Assembly: GCA_045646365.1 (NCBI GenBank)
Contig: JAZRKP010000060.1
Span: 1-43,568, forward strand
DNA: 43,568 nt
Origin: SIG454 sp045646365
Lineage (GTDB): Bacteria > Bacillota > Clostridia > Monoglobales > Monoglobaceae
Direction: 5' to 3'
Shown here: positions 26,680-35,733 of the stretch, piece after piece
How positions within the stretch are numbered: the stretch's first letter is position 1
Layout of the letters: every line of letters starts with the position of its first letter
Program-made: the position numbers and the translations under genes
Notes under the pieces: generated by a model
What the model was told of the DNA's origin: nothing
What the model saw: the letters and a program-made list of their open reading frames with translations, nothing else
Databases searched by the model: none

Positions 26680-27156
26680 TTACTTATTTATCTCAAGAAT
26701 TTTAAGGACAAAGCTTGCTCCTGTCGGAGTGCTTACCTCAACCTCATCCCCTGCTTTTTTACCGAGAATAGCCTTCCCGACAGGAGATTCATCTGAAATT
26801 TTATTTTTATCAGGGTCAGCCTCGGTTGAGCCAACGATGCTATATTCGATTTCCTCATCAAATTCAACATCATAAACCTTAACTCTTGTTCCGATACCAA
26901 CCTTATCAATTTCAACTTCATCCTGGTCGATAACAACCGCATTTTTGAGCATATTTTCAAGGTCAATTATACGGCTTTCAACCTGATTCTGTTCATTCTT
27001 TGCCTCATCATATTCGGCATTTTCAGACAAATCACCGAATCCACGGGCTTCCTTAATTTTTTCCGCAACCTCTTTGCGTTTTATTGTTTTTAAATATTCA
27101 AGCTCTTCTTCAAGCTTCTGCAAGCCTTCAACTGTAAGCATAACCTGTTTAGCCAT
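26680..27156 (-). CDS. greA: Transcription elongation factor GreA
   Basis: A 158-residue GreA. The N-terminal coiled coil carries the acidic tip GDLSENAEYDEAKNEQ, which reaches the RNA polymerase active site to trigger cleavage of backtracked RNA; the C-terminal half is the FKBP-like domain (SPVGKAILGKKAGDEVEV). GGGGGA precedes the ATG. It has its own promoter and leads into lysS. Confidence 0.97.
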   Translation of the reverse strand: MAKQVMLTVEGLQKLEEELEYLKTIKRKEVAEKIKEARGFGDLSENAEYDEAKNEQNQVESRIIDLENMLKNAVVIDQDEVEIDKVGIGTRVKVYDVEFDEEIEYSIVGSTEADPDKNKISDESPVGKAILGKKAGDEVEVSTPTGASFVLKILEINK

Positions 27157-27230
27157 TTTACTTCCCCCTATAATTAACTAACTTGGACATTTCCAAATTA
27201 TATATGCACATTTTACACACATACCATTAT

Positions 27231-27259
27231 ATTATATATCATTTTCGCTCTAATGTCAA
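27231..27259 (-). promoter_or_regulatory. Consensus promoter of greA-lysS
   Basis: On the - strand TTGACA (27259-27254), 17-base spacer, TATAAT (27236-27231): a full consensus match 75 bp upstream of greA. The -35 box and spacer lie inside the last codons of the preceding gene. Confidence 0.85.
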
Positions 27260-27949
27260 CTTATTTTTTCCGCATTGGCAATCTTTAATCACAATCTTAT
27301 CAAAATCGTTATTCCTTGCCTGATACAGTTCAATACTATCCACACCATAGCCGTAAGTTTCAATTTCCGCCGTAAAATTTTCCAGTTTCCATTTACCCAA
27401 AACCATAATTTCTCCCGAATCAGGAAAAACTGTTATTCCATCGCTGGGATTAGTTTCATACCCGTAAATTTCAGTATATGCTCCAAATTCAGCCATTATT
27501 CTCTCTGCAATTTCCCGCGATACTGCAAAATTATCGCTTACAATTCCTATCCCCGCCGTATCATAGATCATCTTTCTTATGATAAATTCCGTGCGTTTAT
27601 CGGGAGTCTTTTGTTTAATATAGAGATTGACGGGAAAGTCAACCTTAAACCTTTCCGCCACCAATCTTACAACACATGGTGCAAACCGAAAGAACACATC
27701 TGCTATTCCAAACGGACAATCTTTAAGTTCATTCGCTATCAAAATTTTCTCTGTTTCATTTCTTCTTAAAATTTTTTCTGCCTTTTGAATAAGCTTTTTT
27801 CTCTTTTCACTGTTGATTTCCGCCAGTTTATCAGAAGAATACGGAAGTTCTGCTACTATGAGTCCTTCCTCAATTTCGCACACACTTATTCGTTTAAAAA
27901 ATCGTCTCTTCTTTTCTCTTAAGCACCCTGAAACTATGCCGACTTTCAA
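27239..27949 (-). CDS. Uncharacterised 236-residue protein
   Basis: I do not recognise this family. The protein begins MKVGIVSGCLREKKRRFF, has no signal peptide or membrane segment, and looks like a cytoplasmic alpha/beta protein. Landmarks are ANELKDCPFGIADVFFRF in the middle, DTAGIGIVSDNFAVSREIAE (a possible nucleotide- or NAD-binding-like turn) and a C-terminal DCQCGKNKL. The start appears to be TTG, three bases after the stop of the protease gene, with AAGGA and AGTAGG upstream but imperfectly spaced. It probably belongs to the protease/cell-wall operon. The closeness suggests a co-regulated role in envelope growth or sporulation, but nothing in the sequence proves this. Confidence 0.75.
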   Translation of the reverse strand: MKVGIVSGCLREKKRRFFKRISVCEIEEGLIVAELPYSSDKLAEINSEKRKKLIQKAEKILRRNETEKILIANELKDCPFGIADVFFRFAPCVVRLVAERFKVDFPVNLYIKQKTPDKRTEFIIRKMIYDTAGIGIVSDNFAVSREIAERIMAEFGAYTEIYGYETNPSDGITVFPDSGEIMVLGKWKLENFTAEIETYGYGVDSIELYQARNNDFDKIVIKDCQCGKNKLTLERK

Positions 27950-27952
27950 AAC

Positions 27953-29242
27953 CTACTTCAATTCCTTTATTGCGGTTTCAAGTTGAGCATCTTTGCCGTC
28001 CTTTGTATTCTCCACAATAATATCAGGTTTAATTCCCTCTTTATCAATGGAAATTCCATCCGGAGTATAATATCTTGTATCTGTTATTTTGAACATACTT
28101 CCGTCATAATAAGGCACCATACTCTGCGTTACGCCCTTGCCGTATGTTTTTGTTCCAACCACTTTTGCCTTACCGTTATCACGAAGTGCCGCAATCAGGA
28201 CCTCGGATGCACTCGCCGTATTTTCGTTACACAAGATAACAATTTCAGTGTCCACTCCGTCTGCAGAGGCTCTGAACTCAGTCATATGCCCCTTACTGTC
28301 CTTTGTACTTATTATCAAATCATCTTCCTCAAGGAAAATTTCCGCAATAAGGGTTGCAGTGTTAAAATATCCGCCCGGATTATCACGAAGGTCAAGGATA
28401 AGCTTTTCCATACCCTTCTCATTAAGACGATTAAACTCACTTATAAACGAATTATATGTTTCGAGTCCAAACTTTGTAACTTTTATATACCCGATATTAT
28501 CCTTGATAATTTTCGCCGTAACAACATCCTGTTTTATCTCTGCTCTGACGATTTTTATTTCTCTTGGATTTTCTTCGTAAACACCCTCGCCAATAGCTTT
28601 TATAACCGTAACGACAACCTCTGTACCCTCTTCGCCCATAAGAAGCGATGAAGCTTTATCGACATCTGCTCCCACATCTTCTCCGTCAACTGCTTTTATT
28701 ATATCCAGATAGTTAAGACCAGCCTTTTCCGCAGGGGAGTCTGGGAGGGTTGACAAAACAAGCACTCTGTCGTTTATCGTGTCGCTGTATATATGCATAC
28801 CAACTCCGCAATAGTTTTCCGCATTGACCGATTCCATAAACTCCTCAGCACTGTCAGAGGGCATATACATAGAATATTCGTCAAGTGCCACAGAAATACC
28901 CATTAACGCACCGTCAACAATATCATCTTCGTCAATATCTTCATAGTACATTTCCTTAACCGAAGAAATACCCCATTTAAGTTTATCCCAGTTTTCATAG
29001 CTCAAACCAAGGGTGTTAAACCCCAGTCTGGTCATAATAAATATTGTTCCAACAACCGAAACCGTCAAGGTCACAAGGATTGCCAGCGCGACAACAAAAA
29101 CCGCCGTAGATGTTTTTATTTTTCCTTTTTCTTCTTCGGGAATTTCTGTGATTTCCGCCTCATCACTCAAAGAAATTTCCGTTATTTCTTCTTCCGACTC
29201 ATTTTTTATATCCTGATTTTCTTCAAAATCCATATTGTTCAC
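27953..29242 (-). CDS. S41 family C-terminal processing peptidase, membrane-anchored
   Basis: A 429-residue serine protease. Residues 1-44 are acidic and cytoplasmic, 47-71 are one transmembrane helix, then a PDZ domain (about 140-225, with VLSTLPDSPAEKAGLNYLD) and the S41 catalytic domain. The catalytic Ser344 is in NENTASASEVL and the general base Lys369 in TYGKGVTQ, 25 residues apart as in the CtpA/D1P family. The protease trims extracytoplasmic proteins from the C-terminus. GAGGTG precedes the ATG. It follows the M23 peptidase and FtsEX genes, consistent with control of cell-wall hydrolases. Confidence 0.95.
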   Translation of the reverse strand: MNNMDFEENQDIKNESEEEITEISLSDEAEITEIPEEEKGKIKTSTAVFVVALAILVTLTVSVVGTIFIMTRLGFNTLGLSYENWDKLKWGISSVKEMYYEDIDEDDIVDGALMGISVALDEYSMYMPSDSAEEFMESVNAENYCGVGMHIYSDTINDRVLVLSTLPDSPAEKAGLNYLDIIKAVDGEDVGADVDKASSLLMGEEGTEVVVTVIKAIGEGVYEENPREIKIVRAEIKQDVVTAKIIKDNIGYIKVTKFGLETYNSFISEFNRLNEKGMEKLILDLRDNPGGYFNTATLIAEIFLEEDDLIISTKDSKGHMTEFRASADGVDTEIVILCNENTASASEVLIAALRDNGKAKVVGTKTYGKGVTQSMVPYYDGSMFKITDTRYYTPDGISIDKEGIKPDIIVENTKDGKDAQLETAIKELK

Positions 29243-29259
29243 CTCGTCTTATCAAAAGC

Positions 29260-29301
29260 AAATAGAGCGGGTGTGGAGCATTCCCCCAACACGCTCTATT
29301 T
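29260..29301 (-). terminator. Hairpin between the M23 and S41 genes
   Basis: A 9-bp outer stem (AAATAGAGC / GCTCTATTT) continued by an imperfect GC-rich inner stem. Read on the - strand it runs into TTTGCTTTTG. It may partly end transcription from ftsEX-M23 before the protease gene. Confidence 0.6.
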
Positions 29302-29320
29302 AAGTATATGCTTTTTAATT

Positions 29321-30466
29321 TTAAAAATACTGCATAGGGTTAACAGCCGTTCCATTTATCAAAATTTCAAAATGGAGATGCGGTCCTGTCGAATTCCCCG
29401 TTGAGCCAACTTTTCCTACTGCTCCGCCTGCCGAAATATACTGACCTGCTGAAACACTTATTGAACTCATATGTGCATAAAGGGTTGAAACACCGCCACC
29501 GTGGTCAATAATTGCACAGTTACCATAACCGCCGTTCCAGCCTGCAAATTTAACTGTTCCGCCTGCCGCCGCAATAATTTGTGCACCATACTGAGCACCT
29601 ATATCAGTTCCTGTGTGCGGTCTCAATTTTCCCGTCACAGGATTAACTCTTTGCGGAGCAAAGTGTGATGTTATATATGTGCAGCTTGGTGTTGGCCAGA
29701 TAAACGCTCCGGAAAAATTCGTTCCGTCGCCCGACTTACTGAGCTGACCTGACATCTGCGCTTTTAACGCCGCTTGTTTTCTGTATTCTTCGTCAATAAT
29801 TCTCTGTGCCGCCGCCACATCGGACTGCAAGGCTTTTTTAGCCCTTTCAAGTTCATTTTGTTTAGCAGAGAGCTGACTCTTCTGTTTATCAAGAACCGCT
29901 TTTTCGTCTTCCTGTTTCTTCTTTGTCGCTTCGATTTCTGTTTTGAGTTCAGTAATCTTCCGCTCAGATTCCTTCATTTCATCATAGATTTGCTTATCAT
30001 AATCCGAGATTTCTTTTGCAATCTCGATATTATTCAGAAAATCCATAAGGCTATCCGAGGCGAAAATCATTGCAACATAAGAAACTGTCCCCTCTTCGCA
30101 CATTATACGAAACCGCTCTTTATAAGCAGAATACTGCTCATCCGACTTCCTTTTTGCGTTATCAAGGTCAGCCTGGGCTTTTCTGAGTTTTTCAGCAGTT
30201 TTTGAAATTTCCGCATTTTTAGCATCAATCTGCGCCTGAATCCCAACAGTTTCTTTTTTCAGTGCTTCCATATTTTCCGCTGTCAATTCCTGCTTTTTAT
30301 TGATGTCTTTAATTTTATCATTTTGCTGTTTAATCTTCTCGTTCGAAGCATCAATCTGAGCTTGCTCATTTGCCGCAAATACATAACCTACGCCAAGAGC
30401 AATTATACTGAAAAACAATGCAGCTGCAATGAATAGTGCAACCACCCGAACAACAGTTCTGTTCAT
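29321..30466 (-). CDS. M23 murein hydrolase / activator with coiled coil (EnvC/PcsB-like)
   Basis: A 381-residue exported or membrane-anchored protein. Residues 8-32 are a hydrophobic segment, 33-235 are almost entirely coiled coil, and about 255-381 are a LytM/M23 domain. The zinc ligands of an active enzyme are present: His284 and Asp288 in HTGTDIG and His365 in GPHLHFE, plus His332 in LYAHM. It therefore could cut peptidoglycan cross-bridges itself. The gene follows ftsX by 18 bp; coiled-coil M23 partners of FtsEX are gated by this complex in other bacteria. Confidence 0.93.
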   Translation of the reverse strand: MNRTVVRVVALFIAAALFFSIIALGVGYVFAANEQAQIDASNEKIKQQNDKIKDINKKQELTAENMEALKKETVGIQAQIDAKNAEISKTAEKLRKAQADLDNAKRKSDEQYSAYKERFRIMCEEGTVSYVAMIFASDSLMDFLNNIEIAKEISDYDKQIYDEMKESERKITELKTEIEATKKKQEDEKAVLDKQKSQLSAKQNELERAKKALQSDVAAAQRIIDEEYRKQAALKAQMSGQLSKSGDGTNFSGAFIWPTPSCTYITSHFAPQRVNPVTGKLRPHTGTDIGAQYGAQIIAAAGGTVKFAGWNGGYGNCAIIDHGGGVSTLYAHMSSISVSAGQYISAGGAVGKVGSTGNSTGPHLHFEILINGTAVNPMQYF

Positions 30467-30484
30467 TAAAACACCATCCTATTT

Positions 30485-31375
30485 TTAAACTTTGAGGTAT
30501 TTCCTGATTGAAGTATAACTTCCAACCATCCCAATAAGAACACCAATCCCCATAAACCACCATACGATGTAGTTATACACTCCGGAAACGGGAACAACTC
30601 TTATAGAGCCAAAAAATCCTGACATTCCCGGATAAATTGCTTCATAGACCATAATTATAAGCGTTGCTGAGAACAAAGAGCCAATGAATCCCAAAAGCAT
30701 TCCCTCAACTATGAATGGCCATCTGATAAACCAGTTTGTTGCGCCAACATATTTCATAATATTTATTTCTTTTCGTCTTGCAAACAAGCCGATTTTTATG
30801 GTGTTTGAAATAATAAATACTGCAATTATCAAAAGCAACACAACGAGCCATATTGTTGCAGTTTTAACGACGCTGGTTATTGACATAACCTTATTGATAA
30901 GGTCAAGACTGTTCTTAACCTCCTCAACTCCCTCAACTTTTTCAGCCGCTTTTATAACCGCCGCCGCATTTTCGGGATTTTCCAAGGTCAGAACACAGGC
31001 GTCTCTCAGCGGATTATCGTTTTCAAATGCCGCAATAGCCTCGTCATCATCTTTATATCGCGCTTCCTTAAAATCGCTGTATCGTTCTTCCTTTGTGTAA
31101 TATTTCACACTTTTAACATATTCAATTTTACCGAGCTTTTCGCCCACAGCCTTAAATTCCGCATCGGTTGCATTTCTTGGAACAAAAACATTGATTTGAC
31201 ACTGCTCTTCAATCTGTTCGCTCACCGCTGTCAGATTCACGCCGAGAATTATAAAAATCCCAAGAATGAACAAGGATGCAACAACTATTGACACAGACGC
31301 AAGGCTCATAAGCCAGTTGGACATTATGCCCGAAATTCCGCTTTTGAAAAAATACTTAAAATCCCTAGGCTTCAT
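30485..31375 (-). CDS. ftsX: Cell division protein FtsX
   Basis: A 296-residue membrane protein with the FtsX layout: first transmembrane helix near 23-48 (LMSLASVSIVVASLFILG), an extracytoplasmic domain (about 50-170), then three helices (WLVVLLLIIAVFIISNTI and two more). It forms the membrane half of the FtsEX complex that controls wall hydrolases. The ATG at 31375 is chosen because AAAAAGGAG lies 9 bases upstream; an earlier in-frame TTG at 31408 lacks a site. It overlaps ftsE by 11 bp, indicating coupled translation. Confidence 0.95.
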   Translation of the reverse strand: MKPRDFKYFFKSGISGIMSNWLMSLASVSIVVASLFILGIFIILGVNLTAVSEQIEEQCQINVFVPRNATDAEFKAVGEKLGKIEYVKSVKYYTKEERYSDFKEARYKDDDEAIAAFENDNPLRDACVLTLENPENAAAVIKAAEKVEGVEEVKNSLDLINKVMSITSVVKTATIWLVVLLLIIAVFIISNTIKIGLFARRKEINIMKYVGATNWFIRWPFIVEGMLLGFIGSLFSATLIIMVYEAIYPGMSGFFGSIRVVPVSGVYNYIVWWFMGIGVLIGMVGSYTSIRKYLKV

Positions 31376-32054
31376 ATCCGTACGCTCCTTTTTCCTCGTC
31401 ACGGACAAGCTGACCGTGTTCTATTGCAAGAACACGCTTCTGCATATCATCAACAAAATTTTTCGCATGGGTTGCAACAATCATTGTTGTCCCCTTTTTA
31501 TTTATATCATCAAGCAAGTTCATAATCTCCTGTGCATTATCCGGGTCAAGATTTCCCGTTGGCTCGTCCGCAATTATAATTGGCGGATGATTAACCATTG
31601 CTCTTGCCAGAGAAACTCTTTGCTGTTCTCCACCCGATAACTGGTCAGGAGTCATATTCGCCTTATGCGAAAGCCCAACCATATTCAAAACACCAGGAAC
31701 ATTACGCTTTATAGCTCTTCCCGACGCCCCCGTTACCTGCATTGCAAAAGCAACATTTTCATAAACCGTTCTGCCTGGGAGAAGTCTGAAATCCTGAAAA
31801 ACCATACCGATATTACGGCGAAGATAAGGAATTTTCTTATTCGGAAGCTTTGAAAGTTCCTGACCGTTAATAATAATTTCACCGCTTGTCATAAGTTCTT
31901 CTTTAATTATCAGCTCTGTTATGGTTGATTTTCCCGCCCCTGACGGACCAACCAGAAACACAAACTCACCCTTTTCAACTTTAAAAGATACATTATCAAG
32001 AGCCTTGACTTCGCTCTCGTCGTATATCTTCGTAACATTTTTAAATTCAATCAT
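31365..32054 (-). CDS. ftsE: Cell division ATP-binding protein FtsE
   Basis: A 229-residue ABC ATPase with Walker A GPSGAGKST, signature LSGGEQQR, Walker B IIIADEPTGNLD and switch His in VATHA. It powers FtsX to activate peptidoglycan hydrolases at division. GGAG precedes the ATG; it starts 14 bp after the CdaR-type gene and overlaps ftsX. Confidence 0.97.
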   Translation of the reverse strand: MIEFKNVTKIYDESEVKALDNVSFKVEKGEFVFLVGPSGAGKSTITELIIKEELMTSGEIIINGQELSKLPNKKIPYLRRNIGMVFQDFRLLPGRTVYENVAFAMQVTGASGRAIKRNVPGVLNMVGLSHKANMTPDQLSGGEQQRVSLARAMVNHPPIIIADEPTGNLDPDNAQEIMNLLDDINKKGTTMIVATHAKNFVDDMQKRVLAIEHGQLVRDEEKGAYGYEA

Positions 32055-32068
32055 ATATCTGCTCCGGA

Positions 32069-33148
32069 TTATAATTCGTTATTCTGAGATTTGAGATATT
32101 TATTAACCATCATAGCAACTTTAAAGGTTATTGCATCATCAAATTCACGGAGGTCAATCCCCGTCAGCTTTTTAATTTTATCAAGTCTGTATACCAGAGT
32201 GTTTCTATGCACGAAAAGTTTTCTTGAAGTTTCTGAAACATTGAGGTTATTTTCAAAGAACTTCTGAATAGTGTAGATTGTCTCGCTGTCCATAACATCT
32301 ATGGATTCCTTCTTCAAAACTTCATTTAAGAAAAGCTCACAAAGAGTTGTCGGAAGCTGATAAATAAGTCTGCCTATTCCAAGGTTATCATAGCTAATAA
32401 CATTCTTTTCTGTGTCAAAAACCTTACCAACTTCAAGAGCGATTCTTGCCTCTCTGTATGCCTTTGAGAGTTCCTGAATATTTTCCGCAAGAGTTGAAAC
32501 ACCAACAGAAACCTTAACCATACCCTCAACACCGATGGTATCCCTTATTTCATTAGCGATTTGCATAACATCAATATTTTCGTCTTCTCTTTCCTCTCTG
32601 ACAACCGCCACATCTCTGTCATCAATTCTGATTATAAAGTCTCTGATTTTGTCAGGGAACATTCCCAGAAGAATATCAACGATTGAAACATCAGAATTTT
32701 TATGGCATCTGACAAGGAACACATGACGCTTTGCATCAAGGCTCAAACGAAGCTCACGGCTTCTGTATAAAATATCACCGGGAAGAATATTATCAAGAAT
32801 TATATTCTTCACAAAGCTGTTTTTATCGTACTTCTCGTCATAATACTGTTTAAGAGTTGTAAAATGAGTTCCCAAAATAGCGCAATAGCATCTTGCAAGC
32901 TCGTCCTCACCCTCACAGAAAACAAAATACTCGATTTTGTTATAGGTTTCAATCTTTTTATATGTATAGCCATAAGAAGCTTTAGGCTCACTTCCTAAGC
33001 ATATACTCGAAACCTGGTCATTAACCTGTCCGATTTTCATCTCATCACTGCAGGCGATAACCGCTCCGTTTTCATCCATAATACCAATACGGCGGTCTAT
33101 CTCCTTTCTGAGCTGATTACAGGTATTTTGAAAAATTCTATTTTGCAT
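32069..33148 (-). CDS. CdaR/PucR family transcriptional regulator
   Basis: A 359-residue regulator. Residues 1-115 resemble the sugar diacid recognition domain of CdaR (LRKEIDRRIGIMDENGAVIA). The middle (about 130-270) is the GGDEF-like PucR linker region. The C-terminus (about 300-358) is the PucR helix-turn-helix, NVSETSRKLFVHRNTLVYRL followed by KIKKLTGIDL. The family senses small carboxylates or nucleobase-type ligands. It stands first in an operon with ftsEX, whose function is unrelated to known CdaR targets. GGAGG lies 8 bases before the ATG. Ligand unknown. Confidence 0.9.
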   Translation of the reverse strand: MQNRIFQNTCNQLRKEIDRRIGIMDENGAVIACSDEMKIGQVNDQVSSICLGSEPKASYGYTYKKIETYNKIEYFVFCEGEDELARCYCAILGTHFTTLKQYYDEKYDKNSFVKNIILDNILPGDILYRSRELRLSLDAKRHVFLVRCHKNSDVSIVDILLGMFPDKIRDFIIRIDDRDVAVVREEREDENIDVMQIANEIRDTIGVEGMVKVSVGVSTLAENIQELSKAYREARIALEVGKVFDTEKNVISYDNLGIGRLIYQLPTTLCELFLNEVLKKESIDVMDSETIYTIQKFFENNLNVSETSRKLFVHRNTLVYRLDKIKKLTGIDLREFDDAITFKVAMMVNKYLKSQNNEL

Positions 33149-33190
33149 ATTTTTAACCTCCCGGGCATAATTACACTAATATACACTATC

Positions 33191-33219
33191 ATTATAACAC
33201 TTAATTGTTTAAAATGCAA
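33191..33219 (-). promoter_or_regulatory. Promoter of the CdaR-ftsEX operon
   Basis: On the - strand TTGCAT (33219-33214), 17-base spacer, TATAAT (33196-33191), 43 bp upstream of the CdaR start. The -35 box is a weak match. Confidence 0.55.
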
Positions 33220-33272
33220 CATTTTTATTCAAATTTTCTGTCTATTTTTATAGGATAAATTTTTCAAAAAAA

Positions 33273-33301
33273 TTGACAAATCTGCAGGATTCCATTATAA
33301 T
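33273..33301 (+). promoter_or_regulatory. Consensus promoter of apgM
   Basis: TTGACA (33273-33278), 17-base spacer, TATAAT (33296-33301), both full consensus matches, 91 bp upstream of the apgM start and divergent from the CdaR promoter. Confidence 0.85.
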
Positions 33302-33391
33302 ATTTTATATAATTCATTTGTTATTATTTTGTATAAAAATATATCCCGCAAAGCATTATTATAATCGGGATATTTGAAAGGCTGGATTTTT

Positions 33392-34591
33392 ATGAAATAC
33401 ATAGTTGTTTTATGTGATGGTGCCGCAGATACACCTGTTCCTGAACTTTCAGGAAAAACACCTCTTGAAGCGGCAAACAAACCAAATATTGACCGACTCG
33501 CTTCTATGGGTGAGCTTGGAATGGCTAAAACTGTTCCTGAAAATCTTCCTCCCGGAAGTGATGTTGCTAACCTTGCAGTTTTCGGCTATGACCCGCAGAT
33601 TTACTATACAGGTCGCTCTCCGCTTGAGGCGATGAGTATGAATGTTGAATTGGAGCTCACTGACACCACATTCAGAACAAACCTCGTTACTCTCTCCGAC
33701 GAAGAGAATTACGAGGATAAGACTATGGTTGATTACAGTTCTGACGAAATTTCAACCGAGGAAGCAAAAATTCTTATCGAGGCCGTTAACGAGGCTCTTA
33801 AAACCGAGGAATACGAATTTTTCAGCGGTATAAGCTACCGTCACCTTCTCGTTTGGCACAACAGAGAAAATAAATTCTCTCTCACTCCGCCTCACGATAT
33901 ATCTGACAGAAAAATCCGTGAATATCTTCCTGAAAATGAGATTATACTTAATCTTATGAAGAAGAGCCACGAAATCCTTAAAAACCACCCTGTCAACCTC
34001 AAGAGAATTGAAAGAGGACTGCATCCTGCAAACTCTATCTGGATTTGGGGGAACGGAACAAAGCCTGACCTCGATTTATACAAGGATAAATTCGGTCTTT
34101 CAGGAGCTGTTATCTCCGCCGTTGACCTTATAAAAGGAATCGGCAAATGTGCAGGACTTGATGTTATTGATGTTGAGGGTGCAACAGGAACAGTTCACAC
34201 AAACTTTGACGGTAAAGCAGACGCCGCAATTAACGCTTTAAGAAATGGTGCTGACTTTGTTTATGTTCACCTTGAGGGTGCTGACGAGGCAGGACATCGT
34301 CGTGAAATCGAAAACAAGGTTAAGTCAATCGAGCTTATAGACGAAAAAATTGTTGGACCAATTATTAACGCTCTTGAAGAGGATAAAGAAGAATATTCAA
34401 TCCTTGTTATGCCTGACCACCCGACACCTCTTGCAATCAAGACTCATACTCGGGACGCTGTGCCTTACCTTATTTTCAAAAGCACAGATGTAAAGCCTGC
34501 AAAAGATATCAGATACACAGAAGCAGACGCCGAAAAGACAGGAATATATGTTCCTGACGGCTATGAAATTATAAAGAAATTACTGGCGTAA
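33392..34591 (+). CDS. apgM: Cofactor-independent phosphoglycerate mutase, archaeal type
   Basis: A 399-residue member of the alkaline phosphatase superfamily, ApgM branch, which interconverts 3- and 2-phosphoglycerate. Motifs: VVLCDGAADTPVPEL at the N-terminus (metal-binding Asp), PPGSDVANLAVFGYDP with the phosphorylated Ser, YVHLEGADEAGHR and MPDHPTP (metal ligands). The ATG at 33392 with AAAGG upstream is chosen over an in-frame TTG at 33374. It is the first of two + strand genes under a consensus promoter. Close relatives act in homoserine phosphorylation, so the substrate is likely but not certain. Confidence 0.92.
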   Translation: MKYIVVLCDGAADTPVPELSGKTPLEAANKPNIDRLASMGELGMAKTVPENLPPGSDVANLAVFGYDPQIYYTGRSPLEAMSMNVELELTDTTFRTNLVTLSDEENYEDKTMVDYSSDEISTEEAKILIEAVNEALKTEEYEFFSGISYRHLLVWHNRENKFSLTPPHDISDRKIREYLPENEIILNLMKKSHEILKNHPVNLKRIERGLHPANSIWIWGNGTKPDLDLYKDKFGLSGAVISAVDLIKGIGKCAGLDVIDVEGATGTVHTNFDGKADAAINALRNGADFVYVHLEGADEAGHRREIENKVKSIELIDEKIVGPIINALEEDKEEYSILVMPDHPTPLAIKTHTRDAVPYLIFKSTDVKPAKDIRYTEADAEKTGIYVPDGYEIIKKLLA

Positions 34592-34616
34592 TTATCATTT
34601 GAAAGGGGAAATTTGT

Positions 34617-35693
34617 ATGCAACCTGACAGATACACCAAATATATAAAATATGCGTACATAACTGCGTGCATAGCAGTTGTTGTATACTTTCTCCCTGCC
34701 CTTTTGACTTTGTTTATGCCTTTTATCCTTGCATTTGCAATAGCCGCACCATTTCACAAAATCGTTGAATTTCTGTCTGCAAAGCTCCATATAAATCGTG
34801 GGGTCAGCTCCATAGCGATTTTCACTCTTATCCTTTTGGCTATCGGTGCTGTTATTGGCTTTTCAGTATACTATCTTTATACGCAGATACGGAGTTTTAT
34901 CGGCATTTTACCTGAAACACTGGAGCAGTTTAAAGAGACACTTTTAATTCTTTATGACAAGCTTGAAAATATAGCTCCGTCTCTTACAAATGCTATGGGC
35001 GATTTCATAAACAATTCCGACTTCTCTATAAACTCATACACTCCAAAGCTTACAGACAGCGCAATCAACTATGCAACCAATTTCGCAGCATCAGTTCCGT
35101 CTGTTCTGTTTTTTATCCTTATTTTGTTTCTGTCGGTTTTCTTTTTCATAAAGGACTACGATTCGGTTATGAATTTTTTCAGGGAAGCAATTCCCGAAAA
35201 AACACTATCCGCCTTCAGATACCTTAAGGATACTGCATGGAGTGGATTTGTCGGATATATAAAATCTCAGGTTATCCTGTCGTCCATAACCGCACTTTTG
35301 GTCGCCGTGACCTTTTGGATAATTGACATTGAATATGCCATTGTCTGGGCAATTATAATAGGCATTGTTGATTCTCTGCCTATCCTCGGCTCGGGAATTA
35401 TCCTTATTCCTTTCGCAATAATAACCCTGATTACTCAGGAAAACATAGTTTTTGCAATAGTTATCCTTATATTACAAACTATTGTGTTCGTTGTGAGACA
35501 GGTTTTAAGTCCCCGTGTTATGAGTTCTCAGCTTGGACTTCACCCGATTATAACTCTCGTAAGCATCTATGTTGGAAACGAAATTATGGGACTTATCGGA
35601 ATGATTTTCTTCCCAATCCTGGCACTTCTCATTGTCAGCATTTACAAGGCATATAAAAGTGCAGGAAGCTGGGAAAACATAGCTAATAAATAA
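34617..35693 (+). CDS. AI-2E family membrane transporter
   Basis: A 358-residue polytopic protein with about seven or eight hydrophobic segments, including AYITACIAVVVYFLPALLTL, SIAIFTLILLAIGAVIG, FFILILFLSVFFFIKDY and the closing FFPILALLIVSIYKAY. The region AIVWAIIIGIVDSLPILGSG (about 235-260) is the PILG signature of the AI-2E/PerM (UPF0118) family, whose members export small molecules or exchange ions; the substrate is unknown. The ATG at 34617 with AAAGGGGA upstream is used. It follows apgM by 25 bp. Confidence 0.9.
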   Translation: MQPDRYTKYIKYAYITACIAVVVYFLPALLTLFMPFILAFAIAAPFHKIVEFLSAKLHINRGVSSIAIFTLILLAIGAVIGFSVYYLYTQIRSFIGILPETLEQFKETLLILYDKLENIAPSLTNAMGDFINNSDFSINSYTPKLTDSAINYATNFAASVPSVLFFILILFLSVFFFIKDYDSVMNFFREAIPEKTLSAFRYLKDTAWSGFVGYIKSQVILSSITALLVAVTFWIIDIEYAIVWAIIIGIVDSLPILGSGIILIPFAIITLITQENIVFAIVILILQTIVFVVRQVLSPRVMSSQLGLHPIITLVSIYVGNEIMGLIGMIFFPILALLIVSIYKAYKSAGSWENIANK

Positions 35694-35700
35694 TTAAAAT

Positions 35701-35733
35701 AAAACAGATGTGTATTTTTTACACATCTGTTTT
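35701..35733. terminator. Bidirectional terminator overlapping a stop codon
   Basis: Perfect 14-bp stem (AAAACAGATGTGTA / TACACATCTGTTTT) with a T5 loop and T-rich tails on both strands. It ends the apgM operon (+) and the lipoprotein gene (-). The - strand stop codon of the lipoprotein gene lies in the loop, so its last codons form one arm. Confidence 0.88.

Noticed and set aside
27983..28651. 222-codon + strand frame opposite the S41 protease
   Set aside because: It lies wholly inside the protease gene, whose motifs are clear; composition looks like antisense frame without motifs or ribosome site.
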